A stretch of 64,000 nucleotides of DNA. Origin: Rhizobium sp. G21 (GTDB lineage Bacteria; Pseudomonadota; Alphaproteobacteria; Rhizobiales; Rhizobiaceae). Location of the stretch: contig NZ_JACFXW010000002.1 of assembly GCF_014158035.1 (NCBI RefSeq), positions 395,001-459,000 of the forward strand. Reading direction: 5' to 3'. Shown one piece after another: positions 40,457-49,095 of this stretch; position 1 is the first letter of the stretch, and each line of letters opens with the position of its first letter. The position numbers and the translations under genes were made by a program. Below the pieces are notes generated by a model that saw only the letters and a program-made list of their open reading frames with translations, was not told the origin of the DNA and did not search any database.

Positions 40457-40951
40457 ATGCGATCGTCGCTCCGACTTGGATATTGGGACGCCCGACAGGG
40501 CCGCAAGACCAACCGGCTTCCGCCGGCGATCTTGGCGGCGTCGATCGGTCTCGTCGTCTTCGCGGCGTCTGCCGTGCTTTTCGGTCAGGCAACCGGTCTT
40601 GGGCTTGTGCGCCAGGAGGCCGGTCGCCCCGTCGCCATGCGCGACATAATCATCTCCCGCGCGCCCGGAGACGCCGTCGTCGTCAACGACGCGGCCAGCG
40701 GCAAGGCGATCGCGACCTATCCGAAAGACACTGGCGGCTTCGTTCGCGGCTCTCTCCGCGCCTTCGAACGCATGCGGCAGGTGGCGGCCGTTCCGAACGG
40801 CGCGGCCTACAGGATCATCAAGTGGGACACCGGCCGCGTAAGCCTTTCCGACACCGCCACCGGCGAACGCATCTATCTCGAAGCCTTCGGTCGCGACAAC
40901 GCGGCCGCATTCGCGGCCCTTCTGGACTCTCAGGGAGGAACACGTCCATGA
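40457..40951 (+). CDS. puhC: photosynthetic complex assembly protein PuhC
   Basis: A 164-residue protein with one N-terminal membrane helix (about residues 24-44) and a soluble periplasmic domain (GFVRGSLRAFERMRQVAAVP). PuhC is required for normal LH1/RC complex organisation in Rhodobacter. GGAGGG lies just before the ATG. The stop overlaps the bciE start (ATGA at 40948-40951). Confidence 0.9.
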   Translation: MRSSLRLGYWDARQGRKTNRLPPAILAASIGLVVFAASAVLFGQATGLGLVRQEAGRPVAMRDIIISRAPGDAVVVNDAASGKAIATYPKDTGGFVRGSLRAFERMRQVAAVPNGAAYRIIKWDTGRVSLSDTATGERIYLEAFGRDNAAAFAALLDSQGGTRP

Positions 40952-41253
40952 ACCCCGTCTTTGCCTTGATGCGTCGGCGAGAGCTCGTCGATTGCACCGT
41001 CGAACTCAACAACACTTTCGAGGCGCTGGGCGCGCATCTGCGCTTCGACAACGGCGTGATCGTCCATCCCGGCGACGAGGTGCTCGTGCATGGCGCGCCG
41101 GTGCAGATCCCCTATGGCGAATGCCACAGCTTCCGCCGCAAAGCGACGATCACCCGCGCCGGCGCGCTGGAACGGGTCTGGACCCGCGCCACCGGCGATC
41201 TCGACATGATGGAACTGTGCGAATTCAGCTTCACGGAGAGGGCGCTGTCATGA
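40948..41253 (+). CDS. bciE: BciE-like auxiliary subunit of the aerobic cyclase
   Basis: A 101-residue soluble protein without membrane helices, directly upstream of and overlapping acsF (ATGA at 41250-41253). In Rhodobacter sphaeroides a protein of this size and position (BciE) is needed for activity of the oxygen-dependent Mg-protoporphyrin monomethyl ester cyclase. The sequence is compact with a beta-rich look (FDNGVIVHPGDEVLVHGAPV) and ends in an acidic tail with a cysteine (LDMMELCEFSF). I assign it mainly on position and size. GGGAGGA is upstream of the ATG. Confidence 0.72.
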   Translation: MNPVFALMRRRELVDCTVELNNTFEALGAHLRFDNGVIVHPGDEVLVHGAPVQIPYGECHSFRRKATITRAGALERVWTRATGDLDMMELCEFSFTERALS

Positions 41254-42358
41254 ACAACCATGTTTCGAAAGCCGACCTTCAGGATCATGAGCCGACGATC
41301 GAGGAGCGACTGTCCACGGTCAACGACACCACGCGCAGCGCGCTGGTTTCGACCATGCTGACGCCGCGCTTCTACACCACGGATTTCGACGAGATGGACA
41401 AGATCGATGTCGAGCCGGTGCGAGGCGAATGGGACCAGCTGATCGCCCAGATGCGCAGCGACCCCAATCGCGGTCATTTCCGCCGCAACGAAGAATGGAA
41501 CGACATCGATATCGACGCGCTTCCCGCCGACCTGCGCGAAGAGCTGATCGACTTTCTCGTCTCCTCGCTGACGTCGGAATTCTCCGGCTGCGTGCTCTAC
41601 AAAGAGATGAAGCGGCGCGGCAAGAACCAGGAGATCTGCGAATTGTTCGGCTATATGAGCCGCGACGAATCCCGCCATGCCGGCTTTATCAACGATGCGC
41701 TCAAGGATTTCGGCATCGGCGTGAATATGGGCTTCCTCGCCAAGGCCAAGAAATACACCTTCTTCAAGCCCAAATTCATCTACTATGCGACCTATCTGTC
41801 CGAGAAGATCGGCTATGCGCGCTACATCACCATCTTCCGCCATTTCGAGCAGCATCCGGATAGGCGCTTCCATCCGATTTTCAAATGGTTCCGGCAGTGG
41901 TGCAATGACGAGTTCTCGCATGGCGAGGCCTTTTCGCTGATCATCCGCTCCGACAAGCGGCTGATGTCTGGCGTCAACAAGCTCTGGATCAAGTTCTTCC
42001 TTCTGGCCGTCTTCGCGACGATGTATGTTCGCGATCACATGCGGCCGGCTTTTCACGACGCCGTGGGCATCGACATCGACGATTACGACATGCGCGTCTT
42101 CAGGCTGACCTCGGAAATCTCGCGGCAATGCTTCCCGCTGGTGCTCGATCTCGACAATCCGGCGCTGCGAGAAGGCTTCCGGCGGATGGAGCGCATCAAT
42201 CGCCGGGTGATGGCGGCGCGGGCCGAAGGCGGTCTCGTCGGGCGGCTGAAAAAGTCTGGTGGTCCGCTGCCGCGACCGTCAATTTCGTGCGGATGTATGC
42301 GATCCCCACCATATCGAACACGATCCCGGCCACGTCGCGCCTGCAGCCGGTCTGGTAA
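41250..42358 (+). CDS. acsF: Mg-protoporphyrin IX monomethyl ester oxidative cyclase (aerobic), frameshifted near the 3' end
   Basis: About 369-residue di-iron enzyme forming the isocyclic E ring with O2. The two ExxH iron motifs are in YMSRDESRHAGFINDAL and QWCNDEFSHGEAFSL. The start MNNHVSKADLQ overlaps bciE. At AAAAAG 42249-42254 one G is missing. The correct ending (VWWSAAATVNFVRMYAIPTI to SRLQPVW, stop 42356-42358) lies in the -1 frame. The uncorrected frame adds an unrelated arginine-rich tail. The same AAAAAG context breaks bchB. Sequence error is most likely, though a -1 slip would restore the protein. Confidence 0.92.
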
Positions 42359-42364
42359 GCCGTG

Positions 42365-43174
42365 ATGGCGCTCACCCACCCTGTCACTGTCGTTCTGATC
42401 GCCATCGGCGTCTGGTGGCTGTCGACGGGGCTCGTGCTGGCCATGGTTCATCGCACCGGGCGGGGCGGCTGGCGCCCCATGCAAGTGATGCTGCTGATGA
42501 CGGTGATCGGCGCGATCGGCTTCGGCATGATGCTGTTCGGCGCGCAGGAGCGCACGCCGCTCGGCTCCTATTCCGGCTTCTTCGGGGCGCTTCTGGTCTG
42601 GGCCTGGCATGAGGCGGCGTTTCTGACCGGCGCGCTGATCGGCCGCCGGGCCGGCGATTGCCCGCCCGGTCTCGCCGGCTTCGCGCGGTTCCGCGCCGCT
42701 TGGGAGGCGATCTGCGACCACGAGATCGCGATCTTGCTGACGGGTTTGGGTCTCTGGTTCGCGCTGTCGGGAAGCGACAATCTCTTCGGTCTCGCAGCCT
42801 TCGGCCTGCTCTGGGGCATGCGGATTTCCGCCAAGCTCCTGATCTTCTTCGGAGCGCCGCATGCGGTCAGCGAGCTGATGCCGAAGCGGATCCAGCATTT
42901 GAAGAGCTATTTCAACACCGACCGACTGACGCCGCTGTTCCCGCTGATGATGGCGGCGGCGACGAGCCTTTTCGCCATCCTTGTGGTCGGCGCGAGCCGC
43001 GCGACGCAGGATCATTCGGTGGTCGGCCACATCCTGCTCGCGACCTTCACGGCGCTCGCGATCCTCGAACACATCATCCTGGTGGTGCCTGTGTCGGACT
43101 TCGCGCTCTGGCGCTGGGCGGCGCCTGGGACGGGGCGGCAGGGCAGGCCGGGCGGAAGTTCCGCCAAACGATAG
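42365..43174 (+). CDS. puhE: PuhE, photosynthetic complex membrane protein (DUF3623)
   Basis: A 269-residue integral membrane protein with about six or seven helices, found between acsF and hemA in purple bacterial PGCs. It affects bacteriochlorophyll levels or complex assembly in Rhodobacter. Seen: FFGALLVWAWHEAAFLTGAL, RISAKLLIFFGAPHAVSELM and KRIQHLKSYFNTDRLTPLFP, which are strongly conserved in the family. ATG 42365 lies seven bases after the acsF stop. A GTG at 42362 is an alternative start. Confidence 0.9.
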   Translation: MALTHPVTVVLIAIGVWWLSTGLVLAMVHRTGRGGWRPMQVMLLMTVIGAIGFGMMLFGAQERTPLGSYSGFFGALLVWAWHEAAFLTGALIGRRAGDCPPGLAGFARFRAAWEAICDHEIAILLTGLGLWFALSGSDNLFGLAAFGLLWGMRISAKLLIFFGAPHAVSELMPKRIQHLKSYFNTDRLTPLFPLMMAAATSLFAILVVGASRATQDHSVVGHILLATFTALAILEHIILVVPVSDFALWRWAAPGTGRQGRPGGSSAKR

Positions 43175-43250
43175 ACGCCGCCTGTTCCTCAGGGAGCAGC
43201 CGGCGGCGACGACGACATTAGAGTTGAGACAAGAGACGGGAGAGAAAAAG

Positions 43251-44471
43251 ATGATGGATGTTCACAAGCACATGGAAGAGGCTCTCGGTGAGCTCAGGAC
43301 CGCCGGCAATTATCGGGTCTTTGCGGAACTGGAACGCCAATGCAGCGCCTTTCCCAGAGCCACCATCCATCACGGCGATGGCGAGACGGGGGAGGTGACC
43401 GTCTGGTGCTCCAATGATTATCTCGGCATGGGCCAGAGTCCCGTCGTCACCGAACGCATGACCGAGATCATCCGCAAATGCGGCGCGGGCGCGGGCGGAA
43501 CGCGCAACATCTCCGGCACCAATCACTACCACGTCCAACTCGAGCGCGAACTGGCCGACCTGCATGACAAGGAAGCTGCGCTGATCTTCACCTCGGGCTA
43601 TGTGTCGAATTGGGCGGCGCTGGGCACGCTGCTGTCGAAGATCCCCGGCATCATCGTCTATTCCGATGCGCTGAACCATGCCTCGATGATCGAAGGCATC
43701 CGGCATTCCGGCTGTCCGCGACGGATATTCCGGCATAACGATTATCGCCATCTTCGCGCGCTGATGGCGGCCGACGATCCTGCGCTGCCGAAGCTCGTCG
43801 CCTTCGAATCCGTCTATTCGATGGACGGCGACATCTCGCCCATCCGCGAAATCTGCGACGTGGCCGACGAATTCGGGGCTATGACCTATCTCGACGAGGT
43901 TCATGCGGTCGGCATGTACGGTCCGCGCGGCGGCGGCGTCGCCGAGCGCGAGGGGCTGATGCATCGTTTGACGGTGATCGAGGGCACGCTCGGAAAAGCA
44001 TTCGGCGTGATGGGCGGCTATATCACCGGCTCGAACACGCTGGTGGATTTCGTCCGCTCCTTCTCCTCCGGCTTCATCTTCACCACCGCGTTGCCGCCGG
44101 CGCTCGCCGCCGGCGCCACGGCGTCCATCCGCCACCTCAAGGAAAGCCAGGCCGAACGCAGTGGCCACCAGCGCGCGGTCGCCAAGGTCCGCGCCGCCCT
44201 CGATGCGAGAGGCATTCCGCACATGGCAAATCCCAGCCATATCGTGCCGGTCATGGTCGGCAACGCCGCCAAATGCAAATGGATCTCCGATATCCTGCTC
44301 GATACGTTCGGCGTCTATGTGCAGCCGATCAACTATCCCACGGTCGCGGTGGGAACGGAGCGGCTTCGTATCACGCCGACCCCGTTGCATTCGGACGACG
44401 ATATTCGTCATATGGCGGACGCCTTGTCGTCGCTCTGGGCGCAATGCGCGCTGGCGCGCCGGGTCGCCTGA
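43251..44471 (+). CDS. hemA: 5-aminolevulinate synthase
   Basis: A 406-residue PLP enzyme joining glycine and succinyl-CoA to 5-aminolevulinate, the first step of tetrapyrrole synthesis in alphaproteobacteria. The catalytic lysine is in EGTLGKAFGVMGGY. The substrate-binding segment is CSNDYLGMGQSPVV and the PLP aspartate is in LDEVHAVGMYGPRGGG. GGGAGA is upstream of the ATG. As the PGC copy it can be induced with pigment synthesis; a second chromosomal copy is common in such bacteria but not visible here. Confidence 0.95.
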   Translation: MMDVHKHMEEALGELRTAGNYRVFAELERQCSAFPRATIHHGDGETGEVTVWCSNDYLGMGQSPVVTERMTEIIRKCGAGAGGTRNISGTNHYHVQLERELADLHDKEAALIFTSGYVSNWAALGTLLSKIPGIIVYSDALNHASMIEGIRHSGCPRRIFRHNDYRHLRALMAADDPALPKLVAFESVYSMDGDISPIREICDVADEFGAMTYLDEVHAVGMYGPRGGGVAEREGLMHRLTVIEGTLGKAFGVMGGYITGSNTLVDFVRSFSSGFIFTTALPPALAAGATASIRHLKESQAERSGHQRAVAKVRAALDARGIPHMANPSHIVPVMVGNAAKCKWISDILLDTFGVYVQPINYPTVAVGTERLRITPTPLHSDDDIRHMADALSSLWAQCALARRVA

Positions 44472-44513
44472 CCCGTTGCAGCCCACGGCGCGCCGCAGGA
44501 AAGGAAAGGCCCG

Positions 44514-45065
44514 ATGGGGTTCAACCGCAACTCGATCTTCATTCCGGCCGTCGCCGACAATGGATCTCTGTATCCGATCGAGAAGATGAAAGCCCATGTC
44601 CTGGGCCAGTTGCATCTGGCGGTCTCCGTGTTCGTGTTCGACGGCGACCTCCTCCTGATTCAAAAGCGGGCGATCGGGAAATATCATTGCGGCGGGCTCT
44701 GGGCCAACACCTGTTGCACCCATCCGCATTGGCGCGAAACCTTGGAGGCGTGCGCCGCGCGCCGCCTCGGTGAGGAGCTCGGCTTCTCCGTTCCGCTCAC
44801 GCGCCATCAGACGGTCGATTACGCAGCCGAGGTCGGCAACGGATTGCGTGAGCACGAGCGGGTGACGCTGTTCAGCGCCGCCGTCGATCGCCATGCCATC
44901 GATCTGGCTCTGGATCCGCACGAAGTCGAAGAGACTCGCTGGATCTCGCATGCGGATCTGCTCGCCGAGGCGGAAGCCCGACCCGAAGCCTTCACGCCCT
45001 GGTTCCGTATCTATCTCCACCGGTTCCCCGGCCTCGTCTTCGCGCCGGCCGCCAGAGCGTCCTGA
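44514..45065 (+). CDS. idi: isopentenyl-diphosphate delta-isomerase type I
   Basis: A 183-residue Nudix-fold enzyme interconverting IPP and DMAPP for carotenoid and phytyl-tail synthesis. Active-site features are LWANTCCTHPHW (catalytic Cys, metal His) and ARRLGEELGF (Nudix Glu residues). Another conserved block is LLIQKRAIGKYHCGG. It follows hemA by 42 bp and closes the plus-strand superoperon. The intergenic region after it (45066-45262) holds only a terminator for the opposite strand. Confidence 0.92.
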   Translation: MGFNRNSIFIPAVADNGSLYPIEKMKAHVLGQLHLAVSVFVFDGDLLLIQKRAIGKYHCGGLWANTCCTHPHWRETLEACAARRLGEELGFSVPLTRHQTVDYAAEVGNGLREHERVTLFSAAVDRHAIDLALDPHEVEETRWISHADLLAEAEARPEAFTPWFRIYLHRFPGLVFAPAARAS

Positions 45066-45140
45066 ACCCCGACATTCCCATTCCAGATGGACAGCGCAAC
45101 GCGTCGCCTTCCGTGCGCACGCTGCCGAACAGACCGTTTT

Positions 45141-45172
45141 GCGCAAAGAAAAAGGAGCCTTTCGGGCCCCTT
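45141..45172 (-). terminator. Rho-independent terminator after pufC
   Basis: On the minus strand AAGGGGCC-CGAAA-GGCTCCTT forms a stem with one mismatch, followed directly by TTTTCTTT. It lies about 90 bp beyond the pufC stop and so would end the puf operon. The U-rich tail is only on the minus strand. Confidence 0.7.
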
Positions 45173-45262
45173 CAAGACAATCTGCCGAGATCGTCGATGA
45201 TCCGGCTGTACTGTTGAAAGCGCCGCTATGATATGCGGCGCCCGGCAGATTTGCGGCCCGCC

Positions 45263-46331
45263 TCAGCTCTTGCCAGGCTGGTAGGCCGAGTAATCCGGAA
45301 CCGTGGTCGGCTCCTTCTTGGCGAGTGCGTCGAGATAGTTCTTGAGCATCGACACGCCGTAAAGCGGCTTCTGCACGCCGTTGTGGCAAGTCGCGCAGCC
45401 GATCTTCAGCACATCGCCTTCGGGACCCTTGCGATTGGCCGGGAAGACCGGCGTCAGGCCTTCGATATAATTGTTGTTCAAATCGCGCACCATGCGGATG
45501 CCGTGCCAGGCCGTCACGCGCTGCGGCGAGCTCTGGTCCCAATCGTTGAAGGCGCGGGAATTGTGGCACGTGACGCAGTTGACGCCGAGCGATTCCGACA
45601 TATGTATCATCAGCGCCCAGGTGTTTTCCGTCTCCTTGGTGCCGGCTTTGTTTGTCCCGGTCGGCAGGGCGGAGGTCGAATGGACGCGGATCGGCTTGTC
45701 GTGGACGAGATAGTCCATCAGCGCGTTCTGCGGCAGCGACGTCTTGCCGGCATAAAGCGCCACCACATTCTGGCCCTGGCGGTTCTGGGTCATGTTGCCC
45801 GCCGGCTTCGGTTCGAGGCTCGTCGACCAAACCTGTTTCGGCACGCCATTGCCGCGATGGCAGGTGTAGCAGGTGACGCCGGTTTCGGCGACATGGGGTT
45901 TCCAGTCGACATTGATCGCCTGCGTCATCTGGATCATGCGGCGGGCGACGACCTTCTGGTAGACTTCGTCTGACGCCATGTTCTCCGGATTGTGGCAGTG
46001 TAATTGCAGCCCGCCTCCGGCGCCACCCATTCGGTGATCGAAGCCATGAACTGGTTGAATTGATCGTCCGAGAGATCCTTCAGCACCTGAACATTCTCAT
46101 AGATCGCGCCGGCCCTGTCGCCGCTCGGATCGGCTTCATAGGGCGCGGCGGCGCGATATTCGCCGCTCTGAGGGCTTCTTCGGTCTCGATATCGCGGTAG
46201 TGAGCCATGCCGGTTCCGCGATAGCCGATCTGCTCTCCGGCGACCGGCGGCGCATCCCAGCCCGCGCCGACGAAACTGGCGATGGTGAGCAGCGTCCCGG
46301 CGGAGATCGCGAATGGAATCCAGAGTCTCAT
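45263..46331 (-). CDS. pufC: tetraheme cytochrome subunit of the reaction centre, two frameshifts
   Basis: About 355-residue tetraheme cytochrome that re-reduces the photo-oxidised special pair. Four CxxCH sites are present once repaired: CNYCH, CYTCH, CVTCH and CATCH. The N-terminal segment MRLWIPFAISAGTLLTIASF is hydrophobic and has no lipobox cysteine, so the protein is probably held by an uncleaved membrane helix. One G is missing in the CCGGCG context near 46141-46154. Two extra bases lie at 45999-46002, right inside the first heme motif. As given, heme 1 cannot form. Sequence error is likely because pufL also has a shift. Confidence 0.88.
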
Positions 46332-46343
46332 TGTCCTTCTCCC

Positions 46344-47306
46344 TCATTTCGCCGGATCGATGACGCCGGGCCACATGACCGGTAGCGGAGACACAAGGCC
46401 ATGCTTGACGCCCCAGAGATACCAGTTGTCGACGACGGTGCCGGTCAACAGGATGCCGATGCCTCCGGTCAACGGGGTCAGGATGGCGAACCACCAGGCC
46501 CAACGATGCACAGATTCCATCGTCGCGTTGAAACCCATCGTCCAGCGCCAGAACAAAGCGGCGCGTTCCGACGCCGTGCCGCGGTCGGTAATCTGCTCGA
46601 GTTCGCGCTCGCCGCCATATTTGCCGACGGCTGGGATGGTCGCGCCATGCATGGCGAACAGCAGCACCGAGCCATAAAGGAACACGATCGAGAGGCAGTG
46701 GAACGGGTTGTAGTAGAGGTTTCCGTAACGAATCGACAGCGCCGCGGTCCAATCGAGATGCGGGAAGATGCCGAACGGCACGGCTTCGGCGAAGTTGCCC
46801 ATCAGCAACGGGCGGATGAAGCCCAGCACCAGGAACAGCCAGATGGCCGAGGCGAAGGCCCAGGCGACATGCGTGCCCAGTTCGAGCTGCCGGGCGCGTC
46901 GATAGACGCGAACCCACCACAACAGCACCGACAGCGTCAGGAAGAAGCCGGCGATCAGCCACCACCCGCCCTCGGCGAGCGGTGGAAGGATCTTCAACCC
47001 ATATTTCGCCGGCGGCGGTTCGAGCCCGAGCCAGAAAAGCTGGCGGACGAACTGGATCGGATCCCAGCCGACCGAGGCGAACATATTGAGCCCGATGATC
47101 TCGAAGGCGATGAGGCCGAAGACCAACGACAACGTTCCGAGATAGCCGAGATAGATCGGCCCGATTTGAGCGTTGCCGATCCGGCCGAACAGTCGCACGA
47201 AGAAGGGCTTGCCGGTGCGGGGGCTGTCGCCGCGGGGCAGGGGCGTTCCCTCTTCCGCAGGTCCGCTGATTTGGATGGGCGTGATGATGTTTTGATATTG
47301 CGCCAT
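46344..47306 (-). CDS. pufM: photosynthetic reaction centre M subunit
   Basis: Intact 320-residue five-helix M subunit, pairing with L to bind the special pair, pheophytins, quinones and the non-heme iron. Ligand regions are YYNPFHCLSIVFLYGSVLLF (special-pair His), FAMHGATIPA (iron His), GTASERAALFWRW (iron Glu) and ESVHRWAWWFAILT (iron His). Twelve bases separate it from pufL. The N-terminus AQYQNIITPIQISGPAEEG is typical. Confidence 0.96.
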   Translation of the reverse strand: MAQYQNIITPIQISGPAEEGTPLPRGDSPRTGKPFFVRLFGRIGNAQIGPIYLGYLGTLSLVFGLIAFEIIGLNMFASVGWDPIQFVRQLFWLGLEPPPAKYGLKILPPLAEGGWWLIAGFFLTLSVLLWWVRVYRRARQLELGTHVAWAFASAIWLFLVLGFIRPLLMGNFAEAVPFGIFPHLDWTAALSIRYGNLYYNPFHCLSIVFLYGSVLLFAMHGATIPAVGKYGGERELEQITDRGTASERAALFWRWTMGFNATMESVHRWAWWFAILTPLTGGIGILLTGTVVDNWYLWGVKHGLVSPLPVMWPGVIDPAK

Positions 47307-47319
47307 TGTCGGATCCCCC

Positions 47320-48164
47320 TCAGCGCCAGATCGGCAGATCGAGCCACCAGCTCCACCACTGCGGCCAGCCCTTGTTCCAGAAGGGTCCGCTGATTACGAT
47401 GCAGACGGCGCTCCAGAAGCCGGCGTTCAGCGCCAGGATCAGGCCCAGCCGATGGATGCCGAGCGTGCCGATCGAATAGCCGATGATGTCGCGAAAGAAG
47501 GTGTCTTCATATTCCGGGGTCTTGACTTCCGCCTGCTGACCGGGCTCGTCCAGCGACGCGCCCGGATTGGCCGCCGACAGGATGAGCCCGCCATGCAGCG
47601 CCAGCGCCATCGTCGTCGTGAAGAAGAAGGACACGGCGATCATATGGGCGGGATTGTAATGGAAGTGCAGATACTGGTAGCCGACATTCGACACCCAGTC
47701 GAGATGGCTGAAAATTCCATAGGAAAGCCGGCGCCCCAGGCGCCGAGCAGCAGCGGCCTGAACACCACCAGCGTCGTATAGGCGAAGATGGCGACGGAAA
47801 AGGCGAAGGGAACGTGGTAGCCGATGCCGAGCTTGCGGCAGATCTCGACTTCGCGAAGTGCCCAAGAGACGAAGGCCCCGAGAGCGCAGACGGTGATGAT
47901 CTGCCAGAGCCCACCCTGCTTGAGCGGCGCGAGCGCCAGGCCATAGGAAAGGTCGGGCGGGGCTATAGAAATCTGCCAGATGTTCCACGTCGGCCCGATG
48001 GCCGCGCCATAGATGATCAGCGCCGTGCCGAGCGTCGCGAAAAAGGCGGTGGTGACGCCGAAAAAGCCGACATAGAAGGGGCCGACCCAGAAATCGAAGA
48101 GGTCGCCGCCGATCAGCGTTCCGCCTCGCACGCGATATTTGCGTTCAAAACTCAGCAGCGCCAT
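47320..48164 (-). CDS. pufL: photosynthetic reaction centre L subunit, frameshifted
   Basis: About 282-residue L subunit. The start is MALLSFERKYRVRGGTLIGG. Special-pair and iron histidines are in HFHYNPAHMIAVSFF and ALALHGGLILSAANP, and the end is SWWLDLPIWR. One base is missing at about 47722, inside TTTCCC on the coding strand (GFPYGIFSHLDW becomes shifted after GFP). All expected ligands are present once repaired. It lies 104 bp after pufA, separated by a strong hairpin. Confidence 0.93.
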
Positions 48165-48222
48165 TTACGTATCCTCCAGAGCGGTCAGCTCATTGGCGAT
48201 GTCGGTTCGTTGGGAATTGGCG

Positions 48223-48255
48223 GCGGGCGAGACCGGAGGAACCGGCCACGCCCGC
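48223..48255 (-). other. pufA-pufL intercistronic mRNA hairpin
   Basis: Between pufA and pufL, GCGGGCG...CGCCCGC with an inner CCGG-TTCCT-CCGG makes a stable stem-loop in the transcript. In Rhodobacter a hairpin at this place protects the short pufBA mRNA and sets the LH1:RC ratio. The structure is read directly; the function is by analogy. Confidence 0.65.
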
Positions 48256-48268
48256 TGCCGTCTTGGCT

Positions 48269-48466
48269 TCAGCTGACGAGCCGCTGCCCTTCGCCCCAGG
48301 AGACGGACTTTTCGATCGCGCTGGTCTTGAGGGGCTTGCCCTCGAGCCAGTTGAACCGGTCCGTGCTCAACAGGATGAAGTGGATCAGGATGGCGAGCGT
48401 GAACAGGAAGACAGAGAGTGCGACCAGCGCCTTGCGCGGATCGAACATCAGCCAGATTCTCCACAT
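48269..48466 (-). CDS. pufA: light-harvesting 1 alpha polypeptide
   Basis: A 65-residue LH1 alpha subunit. The N-terminus MWRIWLMFDPRKALVALSVF contains the classic W-x-x-FDPR pattern. A single membrane helix carries the bacteriochlorophyll histidine in ILIHFILLSTDRFNWLEG. Twelve bases separate it from pufB. No PufX gene is seen. Confidence 0.95.
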   Translation of the reverse strand: MWRIWLMFDPRKALVALSVFLFTLAILIHFILLSTDRFNWLEGKPLKTSAIEKSVSWGEGQRLVS

Positions 48467-48478
48467 GTCGCGGTCCCC

Positions 48479-48700
48479 TTACGCCAGCATCGGAAGAAGC
48501 GCCTGGGCCGCGTGGTTGATGTTCTCCAGGGAGACATAACCTTCGGGTCCCGGGATCCATGGACGCCACATCCAGACCAGGATATGCGCGACGATCGCAA
48601 TCGCCGTGAATATCAAAAAGCCTTGGATGAAGAATCCATGGACCTCGCGCGCTTCGCTTTCGGTAAGACCCGAAAGTGAGACGTTTGATGTGTCAGCCAT
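48479..48700 (-). CDS. pufB: light-harvesting 1 beta polypeptide
   Basis: A 73-residue LH1 beta subunit: MADTSNVSLSGLTESEAREV, then GFFIQGFLIFTAIAIVAHIL with the pigment-binding histidine, then VWMWRPWIPGPEGY. It is longer than usual at the C-terminus by about 20 residues (SLENINHAAQALLPMLA). AGGAGGTGA precedes the ATG at 48700. A GTG at 48709 lies in that site and is rejected. Confidence 0.95.
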   Translation of the reverse strand: MADTSNVSLSGLTESEAREVHGFFIQGFLIFTAIAIVAHILVWMWRPWIPGPEGYVSLENINHAAQALLPMLA

Positions 48701-48725
48701 CAAATTCACCTCCTAGTCTCGAACA

Positions 48726-48777
48726 CCGCGGCGCCCCCGCGGCGGGGTTCCGGTCGAGCCTTTTCGGGCCGAACCGG
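48726..48777 (-). other. puf leader hairpins upstream of pufB
   Basis: Two inverted repeats precede pufB: CCGCGG-N5-CCGCGG (48726-48742), and an imperfect stem in which CCGGT and GCC pair with GGC and ACCGG around CGAAAA (48750-48777). They may stabilise or attenuate the puf transcript. Function inferred. Confidence 0.4.
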
Positions 48778-48816
48778 GCTTTTGTCGGTGTCGAGAACAC
48801 CGGCAAACCAGGAAGG

Positions 48817-49050
48817 TCATGCGTGGAACGCATAACCGACAGCCGCATAGGCCGCGGAGCGGGCTTCGGCGAAAACGGATTGGTCGGGGCGCGCCGCGCC
48901 CTCGTCGAACTGGGCTGCGAGCCGCTTGGCGATCGCCGCGGCCAGACAGAACGGGTAGGAAATCAGGAAGAGTTGCCGCATCTGCGCGCGCTCGGAGCGT
49001 CTTTCTCGCAGGACATGTTCGAATGTCTTGGACTGGGTGGGGGAAAGCAT
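48817..49050 (-). CDS. small protein between bchZ and pufB (pufQ position)
   Basis: A 77-residue basic protein. A short hydrophobic stretch lies at about residues 27-43 (LFLISYPFCLAAAIAKRL), preceded by HVLRERRSERAQMRQ and followed by an Ala-rich tail. AGGAGGTGACAGC immediately before the ATG is a strong ribosome-binding site, so this is a real gene. It occupies the place of pufQ in Rhodobacter and has the same size, but I do not see clear PufQ sequence features. A role in bacteriochlorophyll delivery is possible by position only. Confidence 0.72.
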   Translation of the reverse strand: MLSPTQSKTFEHVLRERRSERAQMRQLFLISYPFCLAAAIAKRLAAQFDEGAARPDQSVFAEARSAAYAAVGYAFHA

Positions 49051-49095
49051 GCTGTCACCTCCTGGCCGTCTCTGGACGGATCTCGACTGTCGTTA

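Noticed and set aside
43218..45830. An 870-codon open frame antisense to hemA, idi and into pufC
   Set aside because: It spans three real genes in another direction and has low-complexity composition; a shadow frame.
48165..49095. A pufX gene near pufM/pufA
   Set aside because: pufM is followed by pufC, and no extra small membrane gene exists after pufM; the only small gene lies before pufB.
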